The notes under the pieces were generated by a model. That model saw only the letters and a list, made by a program, of their open reading frames with translations. It did not search any database and was not told the DNA's origin. Shown here in pieces: positions 11,301-21,825 of a DNA stretch of 64,000 nucleotides (position 1 is the stretch's first letter; each line of letters begins with the position of its first letter). The position numbers were made by a program, and so were the translations under genes. Where the stretch lies: positions 142,483,741-142,547,740 of the forward strand of contig CM041465.1 of the NCBI GenBank assembly GCA_023213395.1, given 5' to 3'. The stretch is from Cycas panzhihuaensis (lineage: Eukaryota; Cycadophyta).

Positions 11301-12300
11301 ATGGAGCAAAACCTTGATGAGCTAACTCAAATTATGGCACAACTTATTTCTCAATAAGGTGCATCTTGTTCAATAATCAAAGGTAAAAAGAAGGAAGAAG
11401 ATGAACCAATAAAAGAAGAGATAAGTGAAGGTACCCATAAAGGACCTACAAATAACTAGTAAGTTGAGGAAGAAGGAGATGACAGTCCTATAATAGTGCA
11501 TCCATTCAAGGTAGAAGCAAAACTTGAATTTCCCATCTATGATGGAACCTTAGATGTTAATAAGTTAGATGATCAGTTGAACTGATTAGAAACATACTTT
11601 TCAATTTATAGGTATAAAAACTAGTAGAGAATCACCTTTCCTAGGTTAAAACTATCTAAACATGCATTAGTTTGGTAGACTACATACCTTAAATCCTATA
11701 ATGGGGTTGAAATCATATGGCATTTATTCAAAGCTCTCACAAAGAAATAATTTTATCCTATTAGGTATGAAGAGTAGCAAAAGATAAGATGGTAGTATTA
11801 TAGACAAGAAAGAGGCCAAAATATCCAAGACTGCACAATAGAATTTTAGAAGTAAGCTATTATGTTAGGCATCTCTTTGCTTGGCAAAGATATAATGCTA
11901 AAATATATTGGAGGGATACACCAATATATTTAGCAAGAACTTTAATTATTTAAAGTAAAAATACTTGATGAAGCTAGCGAGAAAGTGATTACCATAGAGA
12001 AGAGGAACAAGAAGATGTACGCAAAGAGAAAATGTTTGCACCTTAAGAAGGTAGCAATAAACAAGCCCAAGGAAAGAAGTTTTTAAGAAAAGTTAGACAA
12101 CAACCAACTGGGGGTTTTGGCAAGAAGAAACAAGCCAATACCATATAAATCAAGGTCTCTTGCATGCATTGCAAGTAGTCAGGACACAACATAGAGGATT
12201 ATTGGTTTTTATATCTAGAGAAGTAGCCTAAAAATAAGGGAAAAGGTAAAGATAAAGTTGAAGGTAAAGCTTTATTAAAGTCTATAGAAGATGAAGATAT
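11301..12300 (+). pseudogene. Gypsy C gag
   Basis: The best start is ATG 11,301 (MEQNLDELTQ). The frame runs through a retrotransposon gag domain (about 11,500-12,000) that lines up with the gag of gypsy E, including FKVEAKLEF and LETYF. A zinc knuckle follows at 12,161-12,202: C-x2-C-x4-H-x4 with Tyr at the fourth ligand and a TAG inside it. Many codons are TAG where Gln or Trp is expected. Gag would package the element RNA. Confidence 0.8.
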
Positions 12301-12369
12301 TTGTGGCACCAAAGGATCCAATGAGAAGTTGATGCTCATGGTCAATGCTAAGCCAAAAAATAGCCATCA

Positions 12370-12780
12370 ACAAGTTGATCCAAAGATTAGAGAGGAGCTC
12401 TTCATGGTGAGAATCCAAGTAAAGCAAAGTATGGTTAATGTTATCTTTGATAGAGGAAGCCAAAAGAACTTAATCTCAAAGGCGTTAATGAAAATATTAG
12501 GATTAAAAATGCATATATATCCAAAACCATATCCTCTTGGATGACTATAAAAAGACTTAGAACTATAGGTTACTCGCTAATATAAGTTTAAATTTGTAAT
12601 TTCTAAACGATTCATTGATGAAGTTCAATGTGAAGTGGTTCTTTTAGATGTTTGCCAAGTTGTATTTAGTAGCCCTTATCTCTATGATAGAGATGGAGTC
12701 CATCATAGGAGTTTGAAAAAGATTCAAGTCATTAAGGATGTGAAATCTCATTTGATTAATATATCAAACCCATAAAAGAA
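12370..12780 (+). pseudogene. Gypsy C protease
   Basis: The open piece to 12,541 reads VIFDRGSQKNLIS. This is the retropepsin active-site region, but the triad is DRG instead of D-S/T-G. It aligns with DLGSQNNLI in gypsy E and is followed by the same PYPLG and 'FIDEVQCEVV' blocks. Confidence 0.75.
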
Positions 12781-13059
12781 GATCTCCCTCATATATTCCT
12801 AATAAGCAAAAAGATTAATTAATTCTTGTGGGAAATTTATGCTATTAATGGTGAAGTAAAAGGTGGAAGAAAAGGAGCAAGAAGATTCATTAACGTAGGC
12901 ACTGGATAGGAGAGTAGGTTAAAGGCCTAAGGAATAGGTATAATGACTTATTCCAAGAGCCAAAGGATCTACCCCTAAGAGGGAAATTAAGCATGAAATC
13001 TAGCTAGTTATTGATTCACCTTTGCCTAATCTTAGTCTATACTAAAACTCAATTTTGGA

Positions 13060-13860
13060 GAATGAAGAGATTTAGAAGCAAATTCAAGAACTCTTTAAGC
13101 AAGGAGTGATCAAACTGGGTTATTTCCCTTGTGATTCACATATTATTGTGGTGCCAAAAAAAGATGGAGGATGGAGAATGTGCATTGACTACTAAGCTTT
13201 GAACAAGATCACTATATAGAATCAACATCCCCTACCATAAATAGATGACTTATTGGACTAGATATAGTCTATAAGATATTTCAACAAGTTGGACCTGAAA
13301 TTAGGTTATCATAGGTTCAAATATAGGAGGAGGATACTTAGAAGATAGCCTTCAAATTGAAGCAAGGGTTGTTTAGATGGATGGTGGTGCCTTTTGGTTT
13401 GTGCAACACACCTGCCACCTTCATGAGATTGATGAATAAGGTATTAAGACCTTTCATTGATAATTTTGTTATTGCTTATTTGGATGATATTTTGATTTTT
13501 ATCCAGACTTGGGAGGAGCACCTCCAACATGTTAAGCAAGTGCTCAAAGTGCTTGAATAATAACAACTAAAATTTAACCTAAAGAAGTATAAGTTTGGGA
13601 AGTAACCTCTCATCTTCTTGGGTTTTGTAGTTGGAGGAGGAGAATTTAAGATTAATCCAACAAAGATTAAAGTCATTCTTACATCCAAGACAACCACGAA
13701 GATAAGAAGTTTCATTGGTGCTTATTAATATTTAAGGAAATTTATTTTCAAATTCTCTTAAATTACAACACCTCTACATGCATTGATAGGAGGGTATACA
13801 AAGTTCCATTATGGGAATGAACAAGAGAAAGCTTTTAGGCTTCTAAAGTAGAAGATTTTT
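13060..13860 (+). pseudogene. Gypsy C reverse transcriptase
   Basis: VPKKDGGWRMCIDY opens the RT near 13,150. The best piece, 13,357-13,560, has FRWMVVPFGLCNTPATFM and the catalytic YLDD at 13,477-13,488. Both catalytic Asp are intact but the frame around them is broken by TAG codons. Gypsy E lacks this whole domain. Confidence 0.85.
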
Positions 13861-14400
13861 GAAGTACTAATATTAACCTTACCATCATTATGAAAGCCAT
13901 TTGAGTTAGAGATCGATGCTTTAGGATATACCATGGGAGCAGTATTAAAGCAAGAGGAAAGACCAATAGCATACCATTTAGATACTTTTAATGGGGCTGT
14001 AATAAACTATCCAACTTTTGATAAGGAGCTCTATGCATTGTATCAAGCAATCAAGCATTAAAGACCTTACTTGTTGGGAAAAGAGGTGGTCAACCATATC
14101 GACCGCAAGCCTTTGTAATTATTGTAGACACAGTGTAAATTATAGCAAGCTAGGCATATGAAGTAGATGTCTTATTTACATTAGTTTCACATCATGGTTA
14201 AATATAAGAAAGGCATATCAAACAAATTTGTAGACTTGTTATTCATACCACATCATTAACAAGGTATTTCTAGCTTATTAGTATCTATGTAATTTTAGCC
14301 TTTTTTCCATGATGAATATAATAATTTATACTTAGAAGATGAGGCATTCAAGCCTATTTTAGAGTAGTTATAGAAAAGGAAAAATAGTTATTGAATTTTA
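13861..14400 (+). pseudogene. Gypsy C RNase H
   Basis: Readable blocks are MGAVLKQEERPIAYH near 13,935, FDKELYALYQAIKH near 14,020 and a DRKPLQL-like stretch near 14,100, the usual RNase H succession after a gypsy RT. Several stops interrupt it. Confidence 0.8.
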
Positions 14401-14716
14401 GCGAAAAGATAGTATACTTTTCAAGCATGATAAGCTTTGTATTCTAAAGCATGCAGACCAAATGAAGTGGGAAAGAAAAGGTCACAACTCTCAAGTTATA
14501 AGACACTTTAAAGTAGGAAAAACATTATTAAATTTATAGCGATATATATATTGGCCCAATATATAGAAAGAGGTGACTATAGTAGTATGAGGATGTATAT
14601 TATGTAGCATACCAAAGCTGGCCAATAGGAAGTTAAGATTGTGCACTCCACTTCATGTTCCATCATGACCATGGAAGAGTATCTCCATGGATTTCCTCAC
14701 AAGACTACCACGGACC
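14401..14716 (+). pseudogene. Gypsy C integrase, N-terminal part (cut by copia B)
   Basis: The zinc-binding region keeps its CxxC (GCILCSIPKL near 14,590). The catalytic core opens with SMDFLTRLPRT near 14,685 and is broken off by copia B inside the following codons. The core resumes at 19,702. Confidence 0.8.
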
Positions 14717-15197
14717 TGTTAGATATGTTGAATACTTCGCAAGTATTAAATAAGTATAAGCCATTTTGTGGGGGTCTGGGGGCCCATTGTAAGGCCCCTA
14801 ACTAGGGGGTCTGGGGCCAGTGGCCCCCCAGGCAGGGGTTCAGGGGTGGGAGCCCCCAAGAAAATTTTTTAGGTGTCTTATAGGGGTCTTTTATCAGCCC
14901 ATGGATTATGCCCATTGTATTGTAAAACTACAAGGTGATATCTTATAATGTTATGTCTATATATTCTTGTGTAACGACACATGTAACATGATATAGTTGT
15001 GGATGAGTTAAGGAGAAGAGTTAGGGTTTATTCATCTCTATAATTCTTTAGCTATTGCTGAGATCAATAAAAGATCTATGCTTAGACCTGATTCTTCTGG
15101 TGTTCTTTATTGAGTGCTTTATTTGCCTTGTTATTTATTCTTTGCATGGTTTAGAGTTCTATTATCACATTACTTCTGCAGTTATATTTTCTCTTTA
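14717..15197 (+). repeat. Copia B 5' LTR
   Basis: It begins TGTTAGATATGTTGAA like the 3' LTR. A TATA-like TATATATT sits at 14,958-14,965. The GC-rich island lies at 14,766-14,870. Confidence 0.9.
14766..14870 (+). repeat. GC-rich hairpin island in copia B 5' LTR
   Basis: Three successive G-run/spacer/C-run modules (GGGGG...GGCCCC, GGGG...CCCCCC, GGGG...CCCCC) stand out in an otherwise AT-rich LTR. The 3' LTR keeps only a trace ('caagcccc' near 19,357). The same architecture is found in the LTRs of copia D and G. Confidence 0.85.
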
Positions 15198-15199
15198 TT

Positions 15200-15211
15200 T
15201 GGTATCAGAGC
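15200..15211 (+). other. Copia B primer-binding site (tRNA-iMet)
   Basis: Intact TGGTATCAGAGC lies two bases after the LTR. Confidence 0.92.
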
Positions 15212-15283
15212 TAAGGGTTTTAGTTCTGTGGGAAGATATTTGGTAAGTGGGAGCCTTATGCAGTGAACTTGAGTGTGAAGATC

Positions 15284-16120
15284 ATGGCAAGCACTACAAA
15301 GATAGAGATTGAAAAGTTTAATGGCTAGAACTTTGAGTTGTGGAAGCTAAAGATGGAAGATATCCTCATCAAGAAGGATTAATGGATCACTGTAGCAGGG
15401 AAAAAGCCTGTAACTATGGGTGATGAAGACTGGAAGAAGCTTGATTGTAAGGCAATTGATTTGATAAGGTTATACCTTTCAGACATGGTGTTGTTAAATG
15501 TTATCATAGAGTCTATAACCAAATATTTATGAAGAAATTTGGAGGCTTTGTATTAGATAAAGTCCTTGGTTAATAAGCTATTTCTTCAGAAAAAGGTTGT
15601 ATTCACTCAAGATGAGTGATGGAGATGTAGTTACAAATCATCTCACTACATTTAACACCGTGGTGAGCCAACTTGTTTTAATTGGGATAATAATGTCTGA
15701 AGAAGACAAGTGTATTACCCTGTTATGTTCACTTCCTAATTCCTGAGATAATCTTGTGATGATGAATAGCAACATGGTTGTTGCCACCCTAAAATTTGAT
15801 GATGTTATTATTGATCTGTTGTTAAAATAAATAAGGTGAAAATCTTCTAAGGATTATTCAAAAGAAGCATTATCAAGGTGAGGTCAAACATTGGATTGCG
15901 ACCAATAAAGGCCTAAGAATAGATGGCCAAAATCTAGAGAAAAATCCAAATCTCTAGGTAGAGGACCTTTGGTATGCTGGAGATGTGGGAAGGCTATCCA
16001 TATGAAGAGCCAGTGTCAAGTCAATATTGACAAGGGAAAGTCACCTAAAGCTGCTTCTTCCATGGTAACAAAAGCCTCTGATGAAGCTCATGGTGATGTT
16101 TATTTGGAAACCTCAGGTAA
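15284..16120 (+). pseudogene. Copia B gag
   Basis: ATG 15,284 starts MASTTKIEIEKFNG followed by a TAG where the family has Gln, then NFELWKLKMEDILIKKD and another TAG. The D-W-x-LD-x-KA-x-DLIRLYLSD block follows, typical of Tnt1-like capsid. The zinc knuckle at 15,975-16,016 (CWRCGKAIHMKSQC) keeps all four C-C-H-C ligands, unlike most knuckles in the window. Confidence 0.85.
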
Positions 16121-16500
16121 GTTGTTAAATGTTAAGTCTTGGTTAATCGACTCTAGTGTTTTGCTTCATGTTACTCCCCAAAGGGATTAGTTTTATGAAT
16201 GCACAAGGATTGATGGAGGTGAGGTATTTCTTGGGGATCATTACCCATATAAAATTGTGGGTCATGGAAGGGTAAAGGTTTGATTTAGGGACATAAGGAT
16301 TAAAACTATCCTTGATGTGAGTCATATCCCTAGTTTGGCTATGAGTATGTTTTCTATCAATTAATTAGATGATGCAGCAATAGAAGTGATCTTCAATAAA
16401 GACACTTACAGAATGGTTCAAGGAGCATTGATGTTAGCAAGAGGGATTCGATTTGGAATATTATACAAGCTTGATGCAAGTATGATGTGGTAGAAGTTAT
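16121..16500 (+). pseudogene. Copia B protease
   Basis: WLIDSSVLLHV at 16,140-16,172 is the active site. The triad reads DSS, so the conserved Gly has become Ser. The VSHIPSLAMSMFSI-like block near 16,320 is the usual downstream part. Confidence 0.75.
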
Positions 16501-16539
16501 AGTCCAGTTATTACAGAAAGTTGCAATAATGAAGGCAGG

Positions 16540-17480
16540 ACTCAAATATCACTTATTGATAAAACTATACTATGGTATCAGAGGTTAGGCCATATTAGAG
16601 AGAAAGTCCTCCATGATTTATTCTCCAAAGATATGGCAGAAGACATCTCTAGAATTAATGGCTCCTTTGATTTTGATTTCTGTGAGCATTATATGTATGG
16701 CAAATAGAATCGAGTCAGTTTTCCTTCAAGCTCAACGAGAGCAAAGGCTATTTTGCAATTGGTACACAATGATATTTTTGGACCTGTCAATATACCCTCA
16801 TTAGGTGGGTCCAAATACTTTGTCTTATTCATAGATAATTTCTCGAGAAAGACATGGCTATATTTTCTCAAGTAGAAATATGAAATCTTTAGTAAATTCA
16901 AAGAATTCAAGGCCTTAGTCAAGAATCAAAGTGACAGGTAGATCAAGGTACTAAGGATGGATAATGGAGGAGAGTTTTTCTTAAGAAGTTTGAGAAGTTC
17001 TGTAAGCAGTGTGGGATATCAAGGAAAAAGATAATTCTCTATATGCCACAATAGAACAGAGTTGTTAAAAGGATGAATAGGACCTTATTGGAGAGATCGA
17101 GGAGTATACTCAGTATTACTAGATTAGAGAAGAAATTCTAGGTGGAGGCTATGATGACTACAAGCTACTTGATAAATAGATCACTGATAATTACCTTAGT
17201 ATACAAAACACCTGAAGAAGTGTGGCCTAGAAAGAAACCATCTCTTCATCATCTTAGAGTTTTTGGTTGTGAAGCTTTTATGCATGCTCCTAAATAGCAA
17301 AGGGCAAAGCTTGATTTTAAAACACAAAAGACTATTTTCATTGGCTATGGTGATGGTGTTAAAGGGTATAAACTTTATAACCTTGAAACACAAAAGGTTG
17401 TGTATAGTTGTGATGTTGTCTTTAGAGAGAAGTTCAAGTCTCTAAAGTAGGATGAAGACCCAAAGGAGGAACACTCTAAG
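16540..17480 (+). pseudogene. Copia B integrase
   Basis: Readable blocks are LWYQRLGHIREKVLHDL, CEHY (second Cys of the HHCC finger now Tyr), the first catalytic Asp in HNDIFGP, and the second in MDNGGEF near 16,960. The C-terminal region has LRVFGCEAFMHAP near 17,255 and FIGYGDGVKGYKL near 17,340. Stops, mostly TAG, and frameshifts split it into short pieces. Confidence 0.8.
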
Positions 17481-17599
17481 AAGGTATAATTTAAAGTAAG
17501 GGATGAAGATTTTGCATTAGAATGTGAGTCAGTTAAAGAGGAAGAACCAGTTGTAGAGGTAGTTCAACCTTATGGACCCCACATCATGAGGAGATTAGC

Positions 17600-18430
17600 T
17601 CATGAGAGAAGATAGCCTAATAGGTATATTCCTGAATACTTTCATCGCTCCTCTTTTGTTTTATCTACTACAAATGGTGATCTAGGTATTATTCAGGAGG
17701 CTCTAGAGTCAAAAGAGAGACAACTCTCGATGAAGGCCATGCAAGAAGAAATGATAGCCTTGGATAAGAATAATATGTGGGATTTGGTGGATCTGCCTAA
17801 TGGCAGAAAACTTATTAATAATAAATGGATCTTCAAGAAGAAGTTATGGGTAGATGGTACTGTGGAAAAATACAAGGCTTGCTTGGTAGCAAAGGGCTAT
17901 TCCCAGGTTAAGGGAATAGATTTTCGTGAGGTATTTTCTCTTGTTATAAAAATTGCTTCAATTAGATTTTTATTAGATGTAGTAGCTTCCTATGACCTTG
18001 AGGTGGATCAAATGGATATGAAGGCTGCATTTCTTTACAGTGACCTCAAGTAAGAAATTTATATATTGTAGCCTGAAGGGTTTAAAGTTGCAGGAAAAGA
18101 GAATATGGTGTGAAGGTTGAATAAGTCATTATACAGCTTAAAAAAGCCACCAAGGATGTGGTGTCAAAAGTTTGATTCACATATATTGGCAGATGGCTTT
18201 GTGCATAGAAAAGTAGATCATTATGTTTATTATAAGAAAGTTGGTGATCATTTTGTTATTTTGGCTTTATATATTGATGATATATTTTTAGTTAATAATA
18301 ATAAAGGAATGAACCAACTTGTGAAAGATGAATTGGCATCTCATTTTGAGATGAAATACCTTGGTGTTGCATATTTTATTTTGGGTATTGAGATTAAAAG
18401 AGATAAGAGAAATAGGAAGATTTAGCTTAG
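17600..18430 (+). pseudogene. Copia B reverse transcriptase
   Basis: The open piece 17,730-18,053 begins MKAMQEEMIALDKNNMWDLV and carries NKWIFKKKL and LVAKGYSQVKGIDF. The piece 18,117-18,425 carries SLYSLKKPPRMW and the catalytic YIDD near 18,270. Both Asp are intact. One or two stops separate the pieces, so this is one of the better preserved domains in the window. Confidence 0.88.
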
Positions 18431-19259
18431 CCAAAGACGGTACACTGAGACAATATTGCAATGGTTTAGGTTATAGTATAACAAACTAGTTAATGTTCCT
18501 CTTCTAGTTGGTTTAAAATTATCAGCTAAACAATGCTTAGAGACTCACCAAGAAGTTGAAGATATGGCATTTGTCCCTTATGTTAGTGTTGTTGGTAGCC
18601 TGATGTATGTGATGGTTTGTACTCGACTAGACATTACCCGTGTAGTTGGAGTAGTTAGTAGGTATGTGTCAAACCTAGGCAGGGAGCATTGGGTGGCTAT
18701 GAAAAGGATTTTTAGGTATCTGTGAGGTACATCAGACTATGGAATTTACTATTAAAGAGATCCCATGGAGAGTAGAACAATGAAACTAAGAGGTTTTATT
18801 GATGCTGATTGGGCTAGAGATCTTAACAGTAGAAGATCTATAAGCGGGTATGTTTTTATCCTTTGTGGTGGCATAGTCAGCTAGATGAGTAAAAGACAAC
18901 AAGTTATGGCACTTTCTAGAATAGAAGTAGAGTATATGATAATTACTCATGTGTGCAAGGAAGCAGTTTAATTATAGAGATTATGCATAGATATTTTCTT
19001 TAAGCAAAATACTGTGTGGATAGATTATGATAGTCAAAGTGTAATCTACTTAGCAAAGAACCCCATTTTCCATGCTCGGTCGAAGCATATTGATGTGCAG
19101 TTCCATTTTGTAAGGGAAATAGTTCAATATCATAAGGTGGATTTGTAGAAGATTGCTACATAAGAGAATGCTGTAGACTCATTGACTAAGATTATTAGCA
19201 TAGAAAAATTTGGATGGTCTAGAATTACAATGGGTATTTGTAATTTTGGCATTCAATAG
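18431..19259 (+). pseudogene. Copia B RNase H and C-terminus
   Basis: Readable blocks are YVSVVGSLMYVMVCTR, DADWARDLNSRRSISGYVF, KRQQVMALS and IDYDSQSVIYLAKNP. The last codons end at TAG 19,257-19,259, shortly before the purine tract (19,292-19,304). Confidence 0.82.
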
Positions 19260-19304
19260 TTATGTATGCAGGTTTTCTTATAAAGTGTTTAACAAGTGGG
19301 AGAT

Positions 19305-19696
19305 TGTTAGATATGTTGAACACTTTGCAAGTGTTACATGGGTATAAGCATTACACCCAAGCCCCTTTGTGTGTCTTATAGGGGTCTTTTGTCGGCCCAT
19401 GGCTTATGCCCATTGTATTATAAAACTAGAAGGTGGTATCTTATAATGTTATGTCTATATATTCTTATGTAATGGTACATGTAACATGATTTCATTGTGG
19501 ATGAGTCAAGGAGAAGAGTTGGGGTTTATTCATCTTTATGATTCTTTAGTTGTTGCTCAAATTAATAAATGGTCTATGCTTAGACCTCAATCTCCTAGTA
19601 TTCTTTGTTGAGTGCTTGATTTGTTTATGTTATTTGTTCTTTGCATGGTTTAGAGTTCTATTATCGCATTGCTTTTGTGGTTATATTTTCTCTTTA
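19305..19696 (+). repeat. Copia B 3' LTR
   Basis: It matches the 5' LTR apart from the missing GC-rich island. It is preceded by AACAAGTGGGAGAT, the polypurine tract. The target duplication copy GGACA follows at 19,697-19,701. Confidence 0.9.
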
Positions 19697-19701
19697 GGAC
19701 A

Positions 19702-20452
19702 AAAAATTATATAGATTATTTGTTTGTAGGTGTTGATTGATTTAGTAAAATGGTGGTGTTGATTCCCTATAGAAAGACACATACAGGAATAATAGACACA
19801 AATTTAAAGATGAGTTTCACCTTTTATCCTTAGATAGATCGCCATACCGAATTCGTCAATAGGACGTTGGTGCAACTATTATAAGGATACAATGACAAGT
19901 ATCCTAATACTGGGGATGAAAGTCTCCTATACTTGTAATTTACCTTTGATAGAGTAGTCCATAGCTCAACTCAGAAGTCACCATTCAAGGTATGTTTAGG
20001 ATTTTTGCATGCAAGTCCATTTGATTTAGAATTTTTAACTTAACTTGTTGTAAGAAATAGAAAGGTGGATGAAGGAGAAGGCATAAAGATTCTTATAAAT
20101 AATCAGAAAAATACATCAACAAGTCAAGAAGTAGCTTCAAAAATCTCAACAGAGATATAAACAAAGGCATGATGCACATAAAACTAGCCATTCCTTTAAG
20201 GAATGCAATTGAGTTTGGTTGCATCTCAACAAGAAAAGATTGTAAGGTGAAGGTAAGAAAATGAAACCTATATGGTATGGTCATTTTACAATCTTGAAAA
20301 AGATTTAAAAAAATGTTCTTCAGCTTAAAGTTCTAAAATTCATAAAAATGTATTTAGTTGTGAATATTGAGAATCTAAAGATGTTTAAGCCAACCATGTT
20401 AGATGAAGATGAAGAAGGAATTCCACTCTTGCCAAATTTGAAGGAGTTGTGA
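19702..20452 (+). pseudogene. Gypsy C integrase core remainder and C-terminal tail
   Basis: This continues the frame broken at 14,716 (LFVGVD, FSKMVVLIPYRKTHTG). Directly after THTG it jumps to MSFTFYP and EFVNRTLVQLL. About 40 residues present in gypsy E are missing, including the second catalytic Asp; the third acidic residue (E in EFVNR) is there. A C-terminal MKPIWYGHF / VVNIENLKMF tail, as in gypsy E, ends at TGA 20,450-20,452. No chromodomain was recognised. Confidence 0.8.
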
Positions 20453-20650
20453 GTGGAGAAAGAAGAACTAATATAAAATGTTTACATTCTTCAAAAGAAG
20501 TAGACCATAGCTAGAAGAGGAATAATTAAGTCCTTCATGATTGGAGAGAAAGGATAATTATTTAATAAAGTAAAATGGTACAGTAGGGAAAAGAGAAGAA
20601 TCAACTTACCTAATTTACAATTATAAGGTTCATGACGCCATGAACTCCTG

Positions 20651-20663
20651 AAAAGAGGGAATT
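20651..20663 (+). other. Gypsy C polypurine tract
   Basis: AAAAGAGGGAATT lies immediately before the 3' LTR. Confidence 0.8.
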
Positions 20664-21820
20664 TTGATATGATTTTAGATCCATTATATCCATAATACTC
20701 TTTAAAAAGAGTATAAAAATAATTTAACAGTGCTTATTTTCATATATCTAGCCTTCTTCAAGCAGAAAATGTTATGTAGACTCTTAAAATATTAAAAAAA
20801 TGCATTTTGCTACAACCAGTCTAGTCCTTGGTATGACCAGTCTAGTCCTTGGTATGACTAGACTAGTCCTAGGTGTGACTAGTCCAGTCCCCAGAGTGAC
20901 CAGACTTACCTCAAGTATGACAAGACCAACAACTGATGCAACCAAACCTACCTCAAGTATAATCATGTTTTATCAGGATGAGACCAGTCTTGTTTTAGGT
21001 GCAATTAAAAAAATAGTAGCCCTCACAGAAAATAAAATTTAATGGGGAAAACAAAATCTATTTATCATGAAAATTTAGGGGGACATCTATACCAGTGTCC
21101 TCTACTTAATGGAAGAAAGAAATCATAAGTTTTTAATAATTTTAATTAGTTTTTAATGGATCGAATAGAGGGTTGGAAAATAAAGAGAAAAAAAATAAAA
21201 AAATAAAATTTGAAGAGGAGCAGATATGGGAAGGTATAAAAACCACCCTGATCTATCTAGAAGGTATGGAGAAACACCCAACAATCATATATACAATGAG
21301 AGGAGTAAGAAAACTTGGGAAATAACTCATATTATCATCCTAAACATGAAATTACTCCAAAATTGAGTCTGCATAGGGAATGGAGAAAAATGGAGGCTTG
21401 AAAGTGGAGCAGATAGGAAGGAGTAGAGAAAAAGTGCCCATATCTATTCATGAGGCATTGGAGGAGCCTAATAAGGCTCGGACACAACCAAAGAAGGAGA
21501 AAATATATCCATAGCAGTCGAAGGGGGATGCTAGGTAGAAATACTTCTTAAAAGAGAGTTCATAGATGAACAATAGCCAAGTCCTCACACTTAGATAATT
21601 GGTAAATATACCAGAGAGTATGTAGTAACCTAGATCATGCCCAACATACATTACTCTACTCTTAGGTTATTGTAGCAGTTTTGCATATGATCATTAGAGC
21701 ATAAAAATAACAAAATTTTGTAAGAACATTTCAAATATGAAAAATGTATGATATTGTACATTATTTCTAAATTTGTTTCAATTGCTTTAAATTTTCACTT
21801 TCCCATTCAAATTCAGATCA
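20664..21820 (+). repeat. Gypsy C 3' LTR
   Basis: It pairs with 9,916-11,072. It contains the palindromic array (20,808-21,003) and a better kept TATA box (TATAAAAA, 21,235-21,242). TTGAC follows. Confidence 0.92.
20808..21003 (+). repeat. Palindromic ~21-bp array in gypsy C 3' LTR
   Basis: Tandem units read 'ctagtccttggtatgacca' and variants. GACTAGACTAGTCC and similar inverted repeats recur. It is the counterpart of 10,065-10,250. Confidence 0.85.
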
Positions 21821-21825
21821 TTGAC

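Larger units (their letters stand above)
14717..19696 (+). mobile_element. Copia B: Tnt1/Tork-like Ty1/copia nested in gypsy C integrase
   Basis: The 5' LTR is 14,717-15,197 and the 3' LTR 19,305-19,696. Flanks are GGACC (14,712-14,716) and GGACA (19,697-19,701), one mismatch. An intact iMet primer site follows the 5' LTR and a purine tract precedes the 3' LTR. A gag-to-RNase H polyprotein is readable on the plus strand. The LTRs differ in length (481 and 392) because only the 5' LTR holds a GC-rich island. The gag and integrase wording fits the Tnt1/Tork lineage; that lineage call is tentative. Confidence 0.93.
9916..21820 (+). mobile_element. Gypsy C: full-length Ty3/gypsy, inserted in F, host of copia B
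   Basis: The LTRs at 9,916-11,072 and 20,664-21,820 are each about 1,157 bp and end in GATCA. The flanks are TTGAC at 9,911-9,915 and 21,821-21,825. Inside, on the plus strand, come a primer site, gag with zinc knuckle, protease, RT (YLDD), RNase H and integrase, then a polypurine tract. A copia (14,717-19,696) splits the integrase core. Without it the element is about 6.9 kb. The LTR starts TG one base in, so the exact edge is uncertain by 1 bp. It is heavily decayed, with dozens of stops. Confidence 0.93.
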
